Shown: piece after piece, positions 32,075-40,595 of the stretch
Layout of the letters: the number at the start of each line of letters is the position of its first letter
Position numbering within the stretch: the stretch's first letter is position 1
Source of the DNA: Granulicella cerasi
GTDB taxonomy: Bacteria > Acidobacteriota > Terriglobia > Terriglobales > Acidobacteriaceae
Length of the DNA: 64,000 nt
Reading direction: 5' to 3'
Assembly (NCBI RefSeq): GCF_025685575.1
Contig: NZ_JAGSYD010000006.1
Location: forward strand, 62,001-126,000
Made by a program: the position numbers and the translations under genes
The notes under the pieces: model-generated
The model's input: the letters and a program-made list of their open reading frames with translations, nothing else
Told to the model about the DNA's origin: nothing
The model's database searches: none

Positions 32075-33328
32075 ATGTCCGAGATCAAGAAGCCTGAAAC
32101 GCAATCCGGTACGGCCAAGGGCGCGATTGTCGCGCTGACGTTGCTGACGGCGATGAACTTCGTCAACTACCTCGACCGCTACATTCTGCCTGCGGTGCAG
32201 GAGCAGGTGAAGAACGAGTTTCACCTGACGGACGAGCGTATCGGTTCGCTGACGTTCTTCTTCTTTGTCGCGTATGTGTGCGCGTCGCCGGTGACGGGCT
32301 GGCTCGGCGATCGCTTCCCGCGTAAGCCGATGATCGTTATCTGTGCGCTGGCGATTGCGGGGATGAATTTCCTGACCGCGCATGTGACAGGATTCTGGGA
32401 ACTTAACGTGCGGCACATGGCGTTGGGTGTAGGCGAGGCATGCTTCGGAATTTTTGCCCCCGCACTGATTGCCGATTTCTATGCAGAAGACCGTCGCAAC
32501 GGCGCACTGACGATCTTTAACGTGGCGATTCCTGTGGGTTCTGCGTTGGGTTTTCTTGCCGGGGGCAACATTGCGCAGACGCACGGCTGGCGTATGGCGT
32601 TTATCGCGAGCGCTGTGCCGGGGGTGTTGGTCGCGCTGCTGATTCTAGTCTTCATGCGTGAGCCGCAGCGTGTGGCCAAGACGGAGTCGCATAGCGTGGA
32701 TAAGGCAAGTGCCGCTTCGCTGATCAAGAACGGCGCGTATCTGACGGCGATCCTCGGCTACGCAGCGGTGACGTTTGCGCTGGGTGGCATCTCGGTGTGG
32801 ATGCCGACGTTCCTGCAGCGCTTTGACGGTCGCGAGATGGGTGCGGCGGGCACGATCATGGGTACAATCACCGTGGTGTGCGGTCTGGGCGGCACGATTG
32901 TTGGTGGATTGCTCGCGGGGCAGTGGACGAAGAAGACGGGCAAGGCTTTGTACTATGTGCCCGCGCTGAGCGCGTTGCTGGCGTTGCCGTTCTCGGTGCT
33001 GTGCTTCTTCGGGCCGAAGGGCTGGACGTTACCGATGCTGGGTGTAGCGGTGTTCTTCATCTTTCTTGGCACAGGTCCGGTAAACGCGGCGACACTGAAC
33101 GCGGTGCCTGCGAACCTGCGCTCGGCTGCCATGGCCGGACAGCTGTTTGCGCTGCATGTGTTTGGCGATATGCCGTCGTCGTGGGTGATTGGCGCGGTGA
33201 GCCAGCATACGAACCTGCGACTCGGCCTTGCGGTCACGCTGGTCTCGATGCTCGTGGGCGGCATTATCTTCACGTACGGCGCGCGCTATGCGCCGGAACT
33301 GCACCACAACGTTGAGGCGACCGCTTGA
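32075..33328 (+). CDS. MFS transporter (spinster-like)
   Basis: 417 residues with 12 predicted membrane helices. The family features are TAMNFVNYLDRYILPAVQ near residue 25 and the loop VTGWLGDRFPRKPMIV; the C-terminal half has TGPVNAATLNAVPANLRS. This is the spinster-type sphingolipid/organic-solute group, but the substrate cannot be read. The ATG at 32075 is preferred over a GTG at 32069. Its stop overlaps the following TTG start (TTGA). Confidence 0.85.
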   Translation: MSEIKKPETQSGTAKGAIVALTLLTAMNFVNYLDRYILPAVQEQVKNEFHLTDERIGSLTFFFFVAYVCASPVTGWLGDRFPRKPMIVICALAIAGMNFLTAHVTGFWELNVRHMALGVGEACFGIFAPALIADFYAEDRRNGALTIFNVAIPVGSALGFLAGGNIAQTHGWRMAFIASAVPGVLVALLILVFMREPQRVAKTESHSVDKASAASLIKNGAYLTAILGYAAVTFALGGISVWMPTFLQRFDGREMGAAGTIMGTITVVCGLGGTIVGGLLAGQWTKKTGKALYYVPALSALLALPFSVLCFFGPKGWTLPMLGVAVFFIFLGTGPVNAATLNAVPANLRSAAMAGQLFALHVFGDMPSSWVIGAVSQHTNLRLGLAVTLVSMLVGGIIFTYGARYAPELHHNVEATA

Positions 33329-34626
33329 CGCTTCCGCAACTTGGCGAAGGTGGGCGCAGCGCGCTGGAGTGGCTTGCTTATGGAGTTTGCGCAGCGTGGA
33401 TGCATCGCGCGGCCAACCTCGTCTGGCATATCGATGAAGTGCCGGACCTGGCTTCGTCAGACTGGGAGATAGGGCCAGCACGGCTGCCCTCGCTCGCGGT
33501 GATCGTGCCTGCGAAGGACGAAGAGGCAAATCTACGGGAGACGCTTGAGACGCTGCGCATGCAGGAGTACCCGTATTTGCGCGTGATCGTCGTCGATGAT
33601 CGCTCGACCGACGGCACAGGCGCGATCGCGGATGAGTTTGCGGCGCAGTGGCCGGAGCGCTTCGAGGCGATCCACATTGCTGAGCTCCCCGAGGGGTGGC
33701 TGGGCAAGACCTGGGCGCTTGAGGTCGGCATGCAGCACTGTCGCGATGCTGAGTACGTCCTCTGCACAGACGCTGACATTCTGTTTTCGCCGTCGATCTT
33801 GTGGCGTGCACTGGCGTACATCGAAGCAAGTGATGCGGACCATCTCGTGGTGCTGCCGACGCCGGTTGTGAAGGGCTTTGGTGAAAGCGTCGTGATGAGC
33901 TTCTTCCCGGTGATGGCGATGTGGGCGGTGCGGCCGTGGAAGGTTGCAGATCCGAAGGCGCGGCGCGATGTGGCAGGTGTGGGCGCGTTCAACCTGATGC
34001 GGCGCAGTGCGTTCGAAGAGCTTGGCGGGTGGCTGCCGCAGCGCATGGTGGTGCTCGAGGACGTGACGGTCGGTCGGCGCTTCAAGGCCGCGGGCATGCG
34101 GCAGCGCGTGGCGTTCGCGCCCGGCATGGTGCTGGTGCACTGGGCGAAGGGGATGGGCGGCATCGTGCGCGTGATGACGAAGAACCTTTTCTCGGGCGTG
34201 AATTTTCGTCCGCTGCTGCTGCTCGGTGGCTGCGCGTGGATCGCCTTGTTCTTCCTTGTGCCGATCACGGGGCTCTTCTGGGTGCGAACGCTGCTGCCAA
34301 GCCTGCTGGTGCTGCTGTCGCTGTCGGTGGCGTATAGCGTGATGGGGCGCATTACGAAGATCAGTGCGCGCTTCGGTTGGGCGTACCCGGTGGGAGCGGC
34401 GGCGATGATCTGGGCGATGTTGCGCTCGATGCTCGCTGTGGTCTGGCGGCGGGGTGTGGTGTGGCGCGGCACGTTCTATCCGCTGGCGGAGTTGCGTGCG
34501 CAGAATAGCCCGTTTCGCTGGGAGAGGGAATCGGCGGAGCTGCGCGATCGCCTGCGACGCGAAAAGCCCTCGGGGCTGCGTATATTCGTCGATCGCGTGA
34601 AAGGACAAACGAAGAAGCGGCCGTGA
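33325..34626 (+). CDS. HpnB-like (hopene-associated) family 2 glycosyltransferase
   Basis: 433 residues. GT2 motifs: LAVIVPAKDEEANLRETLE near residue 53, IVVDDRSTDGTG, and the diagnostic LPEGWLGKTWALEVG near 118, which matches hopene-associated glycosyltransferases (HpnB). Then come CTDADILFSP, VLEDVTVGRRFK and several C-terminal membrane helices. Hopanoid head-group work is the usual context; no other hopanoid gene is in this window. The start is a TTG at 33325 that overlaps the MFS stop. A perfect 12-base-pair hairpin overlaps its stop codon. Confidence 0.82.
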   Translation: MTLPQLGEGGRSALEWLAYGVCAAWMHRAANLVWHIDEVPDLASSDWEIGPARLPSLAVIVPAKDEEANLRETLETLRMQEYPYLRVIVVDDRSTDGTGAIADEFAAQWPERFEAIHIAELPEGWLGKTWALEVGMQHCRDAEYVLCTDADILFSPSILWRALAYIEASDADHLVVLPTPVVKGFGESVVMSFFPVMAMWAVRPWKVADPKARRDVAGVGAFNLMRRSAFEELGGWLPQRMVVLEDVTVGRRFKAAGMRQRVAFAPGMVLVHWAKGMGGIVRVMTKNLFSGVNFRPLLLLGGCAWIALFFLVPITGLFWVRTLLPSLLVLLSLSVAYSVMGRITKISARFGWAYPVGAAAMIWAMLRSMLAVVWRRGVVWRGTFYPLAELRAQNSPFRWERESAELRDRLRREKPSGLRIFVDRVKGQTKKRP

Positions 34627-34639
34627 TGGCCGCTTCTTC
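34611..34639. terminator. Bidirectional terminator across a stop codon
   Basis: GAAGAAGCGGCC and GGCCGCTTCTTC form a perfect 12-base-pair stem around gtgat, which includes the TGA of the glycosyltransferase gene. The minus-strand gene ends 8 bases further on. Confidence 0.75.
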
Positions 34640-34646
34640 GCTTTGG

Positions 34647-35198
34647 CTACTGCTGTGCGAGTTCCCGCTGGATGCTGCGGCTGAGGAAGATGGCGCTGAG
34701 CGCGAAGTACGCCGCGCCGAAGATCGCGTAGCCGCCGATGTCCTTGTAGTGCAGCTTCTCGTGCAGGCCGCCGAGGATGAAGCTCACGCCCGCGATGCCG
34801 GACTGCGCGCCGGAGAGGATCATCGGCCACTGGCCGCCCGAGGTTTTGCGGCGAAGGATGCCGACGGCGAGTTGCAACAGTCCCGCTGCCAATGCCCATG
34901 CGCCGAAGATCGCGACCGCGTATGCAGGATGGTTGAAAGCTGTGAGCCCGATGCCGATGGCGGTGAGGACGCCGGCGATGACGTTCACGATGAGCGTGGA
35001 GGTGGAGCTCTGGCTGCTGGCGCGCTTGAGGTCGTAGAGTGTGCAGGCGACGTCCCAAAGCGGGTAAGCGATCATCAAAGCCGCACCCAGCGCGAAGTTT
35101 GTGCTCGCGGAGCGGATGATGACGGCAGCCCAGAGCAGCTGCACCATGGTGCGCGTGAGATAGAGATTACGGAGTTGTTTGAGGGCGATGGTGTTCAT
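34647..35198 (-). CDS. DUF308 (HdeD-like) membrane protein
   Basis: 183 residues with six hydrophobic helices (for example LIVNVIAGVLTAIGIGLTAF and AVAIFGAWALAAGLLQLAV). The layout matches DUF308/HdeD-like proteins, which in E. coli are tied to acid stress. A GTAGGTAG half-site lies about 20 bases upstream of its ATG and is shared with the operator of the divergently positioned TetR gene next door, which points to control by that repressor. Confidence 0.75.
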   Translation of the reverse strand: MNTIALKQLRNLYLTRTMVQLLWAAVIIRSASTNFALGAALMIAYPLWDVACTLYDLKRASSQSSTSTLIVNVIAGVLTAIGIGLTAFNHPAYAVAIFGAWALAAGLLQLAVGILRRKTSGGQWPMILSGAQSGIAGVSFILGGLHEKLHYKDIGGYAIFGAAYFALSAIFLSRSIQRELAQQ

Positions 35199-35217
35199 TC
35201 GAGAGTCCTATCTTCTA

Positions 35218-35225
35218 GTAGGTAG
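35218..35225 (-). promoter_or_regulatory. Candidate TetR operator half-site upstream of the DUF308 gene
   Basis: gtaggtag, identical to the complement of ctacctac at 35854-35861, about 20 bases upstream of the DUF308 ATG. Only one arm is clear. Confidence 0.5.
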
Positions 35226-35267
35226 ATGCTTGAGATACGCAGAAACGCGCCTTGATCTGGGGTGTTT

Positions 35268-35843
35268 TTAAGACTGAGTGATACGACGGAGTGCGCTCTG
35301 TGTGAGTTGGCGGAAGAGTGTGCTCGAGTGGTTGACGCGGGCTGTGATCATCGCGCCATGCACCGAGGCCATGAGCATCTCGGCTTCGATATCGGCGGAG
35401 TCCTGCAGCTTGAAGATTTCTTGCCTGGTGCCTAGCTTCAGGTTCTTCGAGATCCATTGGCGGAGACACTTGAAGTGTTCGCCGACGGCTGCCTGTACCT
35501 CTTCGGGAAGGCCTGGGAGTTCTGCTCCGAGGAGTGCGGCGATGCAGATCGGTTCAGTCTGCTTGCGAATGCAGACTTCCCAGTGGGCGACGTACTTCTG
35601 CAGGCGTTCTGCAGGGGAGGCGAAGTGCTGATCCAGTGCCGCGTGGCCCTCTTCCATGCGCTGGCGATGCTGTTCGAGTACCGTGACCACCAGTGCGGTC
35701 TTGGTCGGGAAGTGGTGATGGATACTGGCTTTGCGGATGCCGACAGCTTCAGCGATGTCGGCAAAGCTGAATGCGGAGAAGCCGCGCTCAGCGAGCAGAT
35801 CGTGGGCCACCTGAATGATGCGTTTTGCGGTATCGCCTTCCAT
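35268..35843 (-). CDS. TetR-family transcriptional regulator
   Basis: 191 residues. The N-terminal helix-turn-helix is FSFADIAEAVGIRKASIHHHF with the usual TKTAL helix after it; the C-terminal ligand-binding domain is less conserved. The ATG at 35843 is chosen because the protein begins MEGDTAKRIIQVA, normal for TetR proteins, although the frame stays open upstream. A near-perfect palindrome (35856-35869) directly before the start suggests autorepression. Confidence 0.9.
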   Translation of the reverse strand: MEGDTAKRIIQVAHDLLAERGFSAFSFADIAEAVGIRKASIHHHFPTKTALVVTVLEQHRQRMEEGHAALDQHFASPAERLQKYVAHWEVCIRKQTEPICIAALLGAELPGLPEEVQAAVGEHFKCLRQWISKNLKLGTRQEIFKLQDSADIEAEMLMASVHGAMITARVNHSSTLFRQLTQSALRRITQS

Positions 35844-35855
35844 ACACGTCAGACT

Positions 35856-35869
35856 ACCTACTGGTAGGT
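35856..35869. promoter_or_regulatory. TetR operator palindrome
   Basis: ACCTAC-TG-GTAGGT, a perfect 6-base palindrome with a 2-base centre, 13 bases upstream of the TetR ATG. It shares its arm with the site before the DUF308 gene. Confidence 0.72.
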
Positions 35870-35900
35870 TTGGATGCAAGAAAGTTCTGCGAAAAAGAGA

Positions 35901-35939
35901 AAAGCGGAAGAGTCTGCCGTTGGGCGACTCTTCCGCTTT
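35901..35939 (-). terminator. Terminator of ispG
   Basis: A 14-base-pair stem AAAGCGGAAGAGTC/GACTCTTCCGCTTT. On the minus strand it is followed by TTCTCTTTTT. Confidence 0.82.
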
Positions 35940-35997
35940 GTCTTTCGCTGAATGAAGGTTCATTCAGCGGCCAGCGATTCAGTTTTACGTGATCAGA

Positions 35998-37230
35998 CTA
36001 GGCTTCGACGAGTTGCTTGCCGTAGCGCTTCTGGACGTACTCGTCGAGGATGACCTGGAACTCTTCGACGATGTGATCGCCCTTGAGCGTCATCGCGAGC
36101 TTGCCGTCGATGTAGACCGGGGCCTTGGGTTCTTCGAAGGTGCCGGGGAGCGAGATGCCGATGTTGGCATGCTTGGACTCGCCGGGGCCGTTCACGATGC
36201 AGCCCATGACGGCGAGCTTGAGCTCTTCGACGCCGGGGTAGAGCTTCTTCCACTCAGGCATAGACTCGCCGAGGTAGTTCTGGATGCGCTGCGCGAGTTC
36301 CTGGAAGTAGGTGCTCGTGGTGCGGCCGCAACCGGGGCAGCTTGTGACCTGCGGCATGAAGCTGCGGATCGCAAGCGACTGCAGGATTTGCTGGGCGCAG
36401 CGGACTTCTTCGGTGCGCGGTGCGCCAGGCTCCGGCGTGAGCGAAACGCGGATGGTGTCGCCGATGCCTGCGAGCAGCAGCGGCGAGAGGCCAGCGGCCG
36501 AGGCCACAACGCCCTTCATGCCCATGCCTGCTTCGGTGAGGCCGAGGTGGATGGAGTGATCGGTGCGGCGCGCGAGTTCAGTGTTCACGTCGATGAGGTC
36601 GCGGACGTTCGAGACCTTCGCGGAGAGGATGATCTGGTCGCGGCGGAGGCCATAACGCTCGGCGGCTTCGGCGTTGTCGAGCGCGGAGCGAACCATGGTC
36701 TCGAGCATCACGTCGCGGGTGTCCTTCGGCGTGGCGGACTTCTGGTTTTCGTCCATCATCTTGGTGAGCAGGGCCTGGTCGAGCGATCCCCAGTTGACGC
36801 CGATGCGTACGGGCTTCTGATACTCGACGGCGCACTCGACCATGGTGCGGAAGTTGTCGTCGTCCTTGCGTCCGATCGAAACATTGCCGGGGTTGATGCG
36901 GTACTTCGAAAGCGCGCGGGCGCACTCGGGAACCTTACGCAGCAGGATGTGGCCGTTGTAGTGGAAGTCGCCGACGATGGGCGTGTCCCAGCCCTTTTCG
37001 CGGATGCCTTCGACGATGTGCGGGACGGCCTGCGCGGCCTCCTCGTTGTTCACCGTGATGCGCACGATCTCCGAGCCTGCACGGGCGAGAGCGGCGATCT
37101 GTTGGACGGTGGATTCGACGTCGGCGGTGTCAGTATTGGTCATCGACTGCACGACGACCGGAGCTGCAGAGCCGACGCGGACTCCGCCCACGTTGACGGT
37201 TACGGATTGGCGGCGAACGGTAGGAGGCAT
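35998..37230 (-). CDS. ispG: 4-Hydroxy-3-methylbut-2-en-1-yl diphosphate synthase IspG (GcpE)
   Basis: 410 residues. The [4Fe-4S] enzyme of the MEP isoprenoid pathway that makes HMBPP. The N-terminal TIM-barrel region has [20 protein letters not shown] near residue 25. The cluster ligands lie in [11 protein letters not shown] and [16 protein letters not shown] near the C-terminus. Length is normal. Isoprenoid supply also supports the hopanoid-type glycosyltransferases. A heptamer array lies in the gap upstream. Confidence 0.97.
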   Translation of the reverse strand: MPPTVRRQSVTVNVGGVRVGSAAPVVVQSMTNTDTADVESTVQQIAALARAGSEIVRITVNNEEAAQAVPHIVEGIREKGWDTPIVGDFHYNGHILLRKVPECARALSKYRINPGNVSIGRKDDDNFRTMVECAVEYQKPVRIGVNWGSLDQALLTKMMDENQKSATPKDTRDVMLETMVRSALDNAEAAERYGLRRDQIILSAKVSNVRDLIDVNTELARRTDHSIHLGLTEAGMGMKGVVASAAGLSPLLLAGIGDTIRVSLTPEPGAPRTEEVRCAQQILQSLAIRSFMPQVTSCPGCGRTTSTYFQELAQRIQNYLGESMPEWKKLYPGVEELKLAVMGCIVNGPGESKHANIGISLPGTFEEPKAPVYIDGKLAMTLKGDHIVEEFQVILDEYVQKRYGKQLVEA

Positions 37231-37270
37231 ACTTAGTCAGTTTAGCAGTTTTGGCTGCGGGGAGAGGCGT

Positions 37271-37305
37271 GGTTGGAGGGCGTAGGGGATAGGGTTTAGT
37301 GGGTA
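37271..37305. repeat. Heptamer tandem array (GGGTTTA type), five units
   Basis: ggttgga, gggcgta, ggggata, gggttta and gtgggta in register. Together with 37335-37362 it forms an inverted pair. Confidence 0.75.
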
Positions 37306-37334
37306 GCGAAAAGCCGTCGTGGCCTCGCTCAACC

Positions 37335-37362
37335 CTAAAACCTATCCCCTAAACCCTCTCTT
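37335..37362. repeat. Heptamer tandem array (CTAAACC type), four units, abutting the EVE stop
   Basis: ctaaaac, ctatccc, ctaaacc and ctctctt in register, ending at the base next to the stop of the EVE gene (37363). Confidence 0.78.
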
Positions 37363-37749
37363 TTAGCCGTGGATCAGCCAGTCGTACTGCTCATCCGTGA
37401 GCGGCACGACCGACAGGCGGAACTGGCGGAACATGATGGAGCCCTGGAAGACGCCGGCGTCACGGATTTCGGCGAGCGGCTTTTCGCGCTTCAGGCGCTT
37501 GCCGGCCTTCAGCTTCACGAGCGGCGTTTTCCCGTCCGCGGGGTCGATCTCTACGCTGACGACGGTCGCGGTGCCGATGGCGGCTTTGCCGACGTTCGAG
37601 TGGTAGATGATCGCCTTCTCGCCCTTTTTCATGTTGCGGAGCGTGATGAGCGCCTGCGGGTTCTTGATGCCGTCCCAGATGGTTTCGCCATCGCGGAGCA
37701 GATCGTCGTAGGAGTACTTGTCCGGTTCGGACTTCAACAGGTAAGGCAT
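37363..37749 (-). CDS. EVE-domain protein
   Basis: 128 residues. EVE (PUA-like) domain: YLLKSEPDKYSYDDLLRDG at the start, then GIKNPQALITLRNMKKGE and VGKAAIGTATVVSV, ending QYDWLIHG. The EVE fold binds modified bases in RNA or DNA; the role here is unknown. The start has no visible Shine-Dalgarno: the upstream bases are a heptamer array that ends exactly at the ATG, and another array adjoins the stop, so the gene is bracketed by arrays. Confidence 0.88.
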   Translation of the reverse strand: MPYLLKSEPDKYSYDDLLRDGETIWDGIKNPQALITLRNMKKGEKAIIYHSNVGKAAIGTATVVSVEIDPADGKTPLVKLKAGKRLKREKPLAEIRDAGVFQGSIMFRQFRLSVVPLTDEQYDWLIHG

Positions 37750-37791
37750 AAGGGCAAGGGTATAGGGTTTAGGGCTCAGGGTGTAGGCAGA
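37750..37791. repeat. Heptamer tandem array (AGGGTTT type), six units, abutting the EVE start
   Basis: aagggca, agggtat, agggttt, agggctc, agggtgt and aggcaga in register, beginning at the base next to the EVE ATG. Confidence 0.82.
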
Positions 37792-37870
37792 GTTGTGGGT
37801 ATCTGGCGGTGGCGGACACTGTGGGTGTTGCTTTATGGACCCGGGGCCTTAGCCCTTGGGCCGACGCCTC

Positions 37871-38692
37871 TTAGCCGCCGAGGTCGAGCAGTTGCACTTC
37901 GGCGATCTCGCGCTGGAGGAAGAGGCTGCCGAGGCGAGCGAATTTTTCGACGGAGTCGGTGGCGTAGCAGTTGAAGGTGGCGTCGGCGGTCGTGGTGGCG
38001 GCTGGCAGGTTCATCGCTGCCGTGACCGCGCGGGCTGTGGCGTCGGCAGAGTCTACGACCCTGGCGTCGGAGCCGAGTTCGCGGAGGAGTTCGGCGACGG
38101 GGCCGGCGATGAGCGGATAGTGCGTGCAGCCGAGTAGAACCGCCGAAGGCGTCTGGCCGAGCGCGCGCATCTCGTCGAGGGCTTCGCGCAGGTAGATCCG
38201 GAGGACGTCGAAGAGGACGGGGTGTTGTGTCCAGCCTTCTTCGACCAGCGGTACGAGGAGCGGGCAGGCCTTCTCGTGGGCTTGCAGGCCGAAGGTCGCG
38301 GCGACGTCGCGGTAAGCGTGCGAGGCGACGGTGGCGGCGGTGGCGAGGACGAGGATGTCCGTGTTCGTCGCCGCTGCGAGAGCCGCCTGTGCGCCGGGCG
38401 CGATGACGCCCGTGACGGGGATGCCGACGTGGTCGGTGATGTCGGGCAGAGCGAGCGCGGTGGCGGTGTTGCAGGCGATGACGAGGCGATCAGCGCCATT
38501 GTCCTCGAGGAACTTTGCGCTCTCTACGGCATAGCGCGCGATGGTGGTCTGCGATTTGGCGCCGTAGGGCAGACGTGCGGTGTCGCCGAGGTAGATGTAG
38601 TGGGCGTTCGGCACGAGCGGCAGCAGAGCGCGCAAAACGGTGAGGCCGCCGAAGCCGGAGTCGAAGACGCCAATGGTGGTGCGTGGAGACAT
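37871..38692 (-). CDS. murI: Glutamate racemase MurI
   Basis: 273 residues. Makes D-glutamate for peptidoglycan. Start IGVFDSGFGGLTVLRALL carries the Asp/Ser motif; the catalytic cysteines are in VIACNTATA (near residue 74) and LGCTHYPLI (near 186). It ends the minus-strand operon amidase, GerMN protein, murI, whose genes are separated by 2 bases or overlap. Confidence 0.95.
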   Translation of the reverse strand: MSPRTTIGVFDSGFGGLTVLRALLPLVPNAHYIYLGDTARLPYGAKSQTTIARYAVESAKFLEDNGADRLVIACNTATALALPDITDHVGIPVTGVIAPGAQAALAAATNTDILVLATAATVASHAYRDVAATFGLQAHEKACPLLVPLVEEGWTQHPVLFDVLRIYLREALDEMRALGQTPSAVLLGCTHYPLIAGPVAELLRELGSDARVVDSADATARAVTAAMNLPAATTTADATFNCYATDSVEKFARLGSLFLQREIAEVQLLDLGG

Positions 38693-38694
38693 GC

Positions 38695-39402
38695 TTAGTT
38701 TTCCGGGGCAGGCGTCGAAGCGGTGTCGCGCGTGGGGTATTGGCGGAGCATGTCCACGTGGCCTGCGAGTGTTTCGCGAGGCTGGCCGTCGACGAGGAAG
38801 CGCACCTGTTCGATCTGCGGGATGTTGGCGTGGAGAGTGCCGAGGATCGAGAGCAGCGTGAGATTTTCGACCTCAACACCCGATGGATGCGAGTTCACGA
38901 ACTGGCTGCGCAGGTTGATGACCGCGAGAACACCGCCGGGGTTTTCGGCGCGCGGGGAATCGGGCGCGGCGGGAACGAGCATCGTGGCGTCATGCTCGCC
39001 GGTGGGCGACGCGGGAGCCTTGGGATCAAGCGCGTGGCCGACGACCGGCAGCGGGATGAGGAAGACGCCGTCCACGGCGACGCCCGAGGGCAACGGATGC
39101 TTGGACGCAGGCTGCGAGTAGATGTTGACGAGGTCGTCGAGCAGTGCGCGAGCGCGAGCGGTAACTTCGGTCGGCATCGCGATCATGCGCGGCGTGTTGG
39201 TGATGGTGCCGCCTTCGTCGTCGGCGAGCGCGAAGGTGATGGACTCGGAGCCGGAGTAGGGCGCGTCAAGCGGCGTGTTGTCATTGGCGATGGCGTGCAT
39301 GCGATCGCGTTCACGCTGATGCACGTGCCACAGCCAGGCGCCCATGCCAAAGATGGCGAGCACGAGCAGCCAGAAAAGGATGCGTTGATGGCGGCTGATC
39401 AT
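38695..39402 (-). CDS. GerMN-domain membrane-anchored protein
   Basis: 235 residues. One N-terminal membrane helix (RILFWLLVLAIFGMGAWLW), then an extracytoplasmic domain whose C-terminal half (VLAVINLRSQF, LTLLSILGTLHANIPQIEQVRFLVDGQ) fits a GerMN domain, known from germination and peptidoglycan-related lipoproteins. It overlaps the amidase upstream by four bases (ATGA) and lies just before murI, so cell-wall work is likely. Confidence 0.8.
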   Translation of the reverse strand: MISRHQRILFWLLVLAIFGMGAWLWHVHQRERDRMHAIANDNTPLDAPYSGSESITFALADDEGGTITNTPRMIAMPTEVTARARALLDDLVNIYSQPASKHPLPSGVAVDGVFLIPLPVVGHALDPKAPASPTGEHDATMLVPAAPDSPRAENPGGVLAVINLRSQFVNSHPSGVEVENLTLLSILGTLHANIPQIEQVRFLVDGQPRETLAGHVDMLRQYPTRDTASTPAPEN

Positions 39403-40523
39403 TGCGACACCAGCCCTTTGCTGAGCGTGGGCTCGGGGTTGAGGTGCGCGGGCGGCTGCACCTGATTGCGCCAGAGCGTCAGGACCCCGGCGACGGATTC
39501 AGCAACGCGTTGCTGATACTCGGAGTCGGAGATGGAGGCGGCGTCGCCGGTGGACTTCGGCGCGAGCTCAAGAACCACTGCGGGGCAGGTGAGCGAATCG
39601 ACGGGGCGGATGCTCGCGGTGGACTCGACGAGCGGCACCTTGGCGCGCGTCAGCGATTCCTTGAAGTTGTCGGCCAGCGTCTTGCTCTGCGACACCCAGG
39701 CGGACTGCGCGGTGAGCCATTGCGGCGTGGGCAGCTCGCCGTTGGTGGGCGCGAGCTCCGAGGTGTAGAGGTGCATACCGTGGCCGGAGCCGGTAGCGTG
39801 CAGCAGCAGGCAGGCCGCAGGGCGTGCGTGGTTCGCGATGCCCGCGCGGCTGTCGAGCGTGAGAGGCGCGGGGTTCGTGTCCGTGGTCAGCGAATCGCTT
39901 TCGCGGGTGAGAACGACGGTGAAGCCGCGGGCCTGCAGCAGCGAGCGCAGTCGTTGTGCGAAGGCGAGCGTGACGTCTTTCTCGAGCAGGTTGTCGGCGA
40001 GACGCGCTCCGACGTCCTGACCGCCATGCGAGGCATCGAGCACAATGGCGCTTCGGTTGAACGGCGCGAAGATGGTTGGCGGCGGGCCGACAGGTTGTGG
40101 TGGCGCTGTGGGCTTCGCGGCGACGGGCTTCGCCGCAGGTGCAGGGATGACGGCTGGCGTCGTCACTTGCGGCGTTGTCGCTTGTGGCTTTGCGGCTTGC
40201 GGCTTTGCGGCTTGCGGCTTTTCGGCTTGCGCCTTCGCGGCGGGGGCGCCGGCCGCGACGATGGGCTTTGCAGCCGCTGGCTTAGCGGCCGTGGGTGAGG
40301 CTGCTGCTTTTGGCGCGGTACTCGTCGTCGCTGGCGTGGTCGTTGTCGGCTTTTTCGCCAGCGGATGCACGAGCGGAGCGGCTTCGCGCGGGGCGTGCAG
40401 CTCGCGGATTTGCTCGGGAGTCAGCGTCGCCGGGGTCTGCGGCGTGGCGGTTTTTTGCGCGCGTCCGGCGGCTGGCAGAGTAGCCAGCGCAAGGGCGAAA
40501 ACCAGATGGGTTGAAGGCTTCAA
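39399..40523 (-). CDS. N-acetylmuramoyl-L-alanine amidase (Amidase_3)
   Basis: 374 residues. Signal peptide to about residue 22, then 110 residues of Pro/Ala/Lys/Thr-rich linker that includes repeats of KPQAA. The C-terminal Amidase_3 domain keeps all zinc and catalytic residues: His in VLDASHGGQDVGA, Glu in NLLEKDVTLAF, His in LLLHATGSG and Glu in VVLELAPK. It cleaves the amide linking peptide to glycan in peptidoglycan. First gene of the operon with the GerMN protein and murI; the divergent ruvC lies 72 bases away. Confidence 0.9.
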   Translation of the reverse strand: MKPSTHLVFALALATLPAAGRAQKTATPQTPATLTPEQIRELHAPREAAPLVHPLAKKPTTTTPATTSTAPKAAASPTAAKPAAAKPIVAAGAPAAKAQAEKPQAAKPQAAKPQATTPQVTTPAVIPAPAAKPVAAKPTAPPQPVGPPPTIFAPFNRSAIVLDASHGGQDVGARLADNLLEKDVTLAFAQRLRSLLQARGFTVVLTRESDSLTTDTNPAPLTLDSRAGIANHARPAACLLLHATGSGHGMHLYTSELAPTNGELPTPQWLTAQSAWVSQSKTLADNFKESLTRAKVPLVESTASIRPVDSLTCPAVVLELAPKSTGDAASISDSEYQQRVAESVAGVLTLWRNQVQPPAHLNPEPTLSKGLVSQ

Positions 40524-40595
40524 GTCGGTCGCGTCTGATCCCGGAAGTGTCCGTGGATGATTGTACCCGGCGGGCGACGTAGACTGGCTCTAGCG

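Noticed and set aside
37271..37791. Telomere-like CCCTAAA repeats
   Set aside because: The look is accidental: units are drifting heptamers of several sequences in a circular-type bacterial region, with no linear end or telomere genes.
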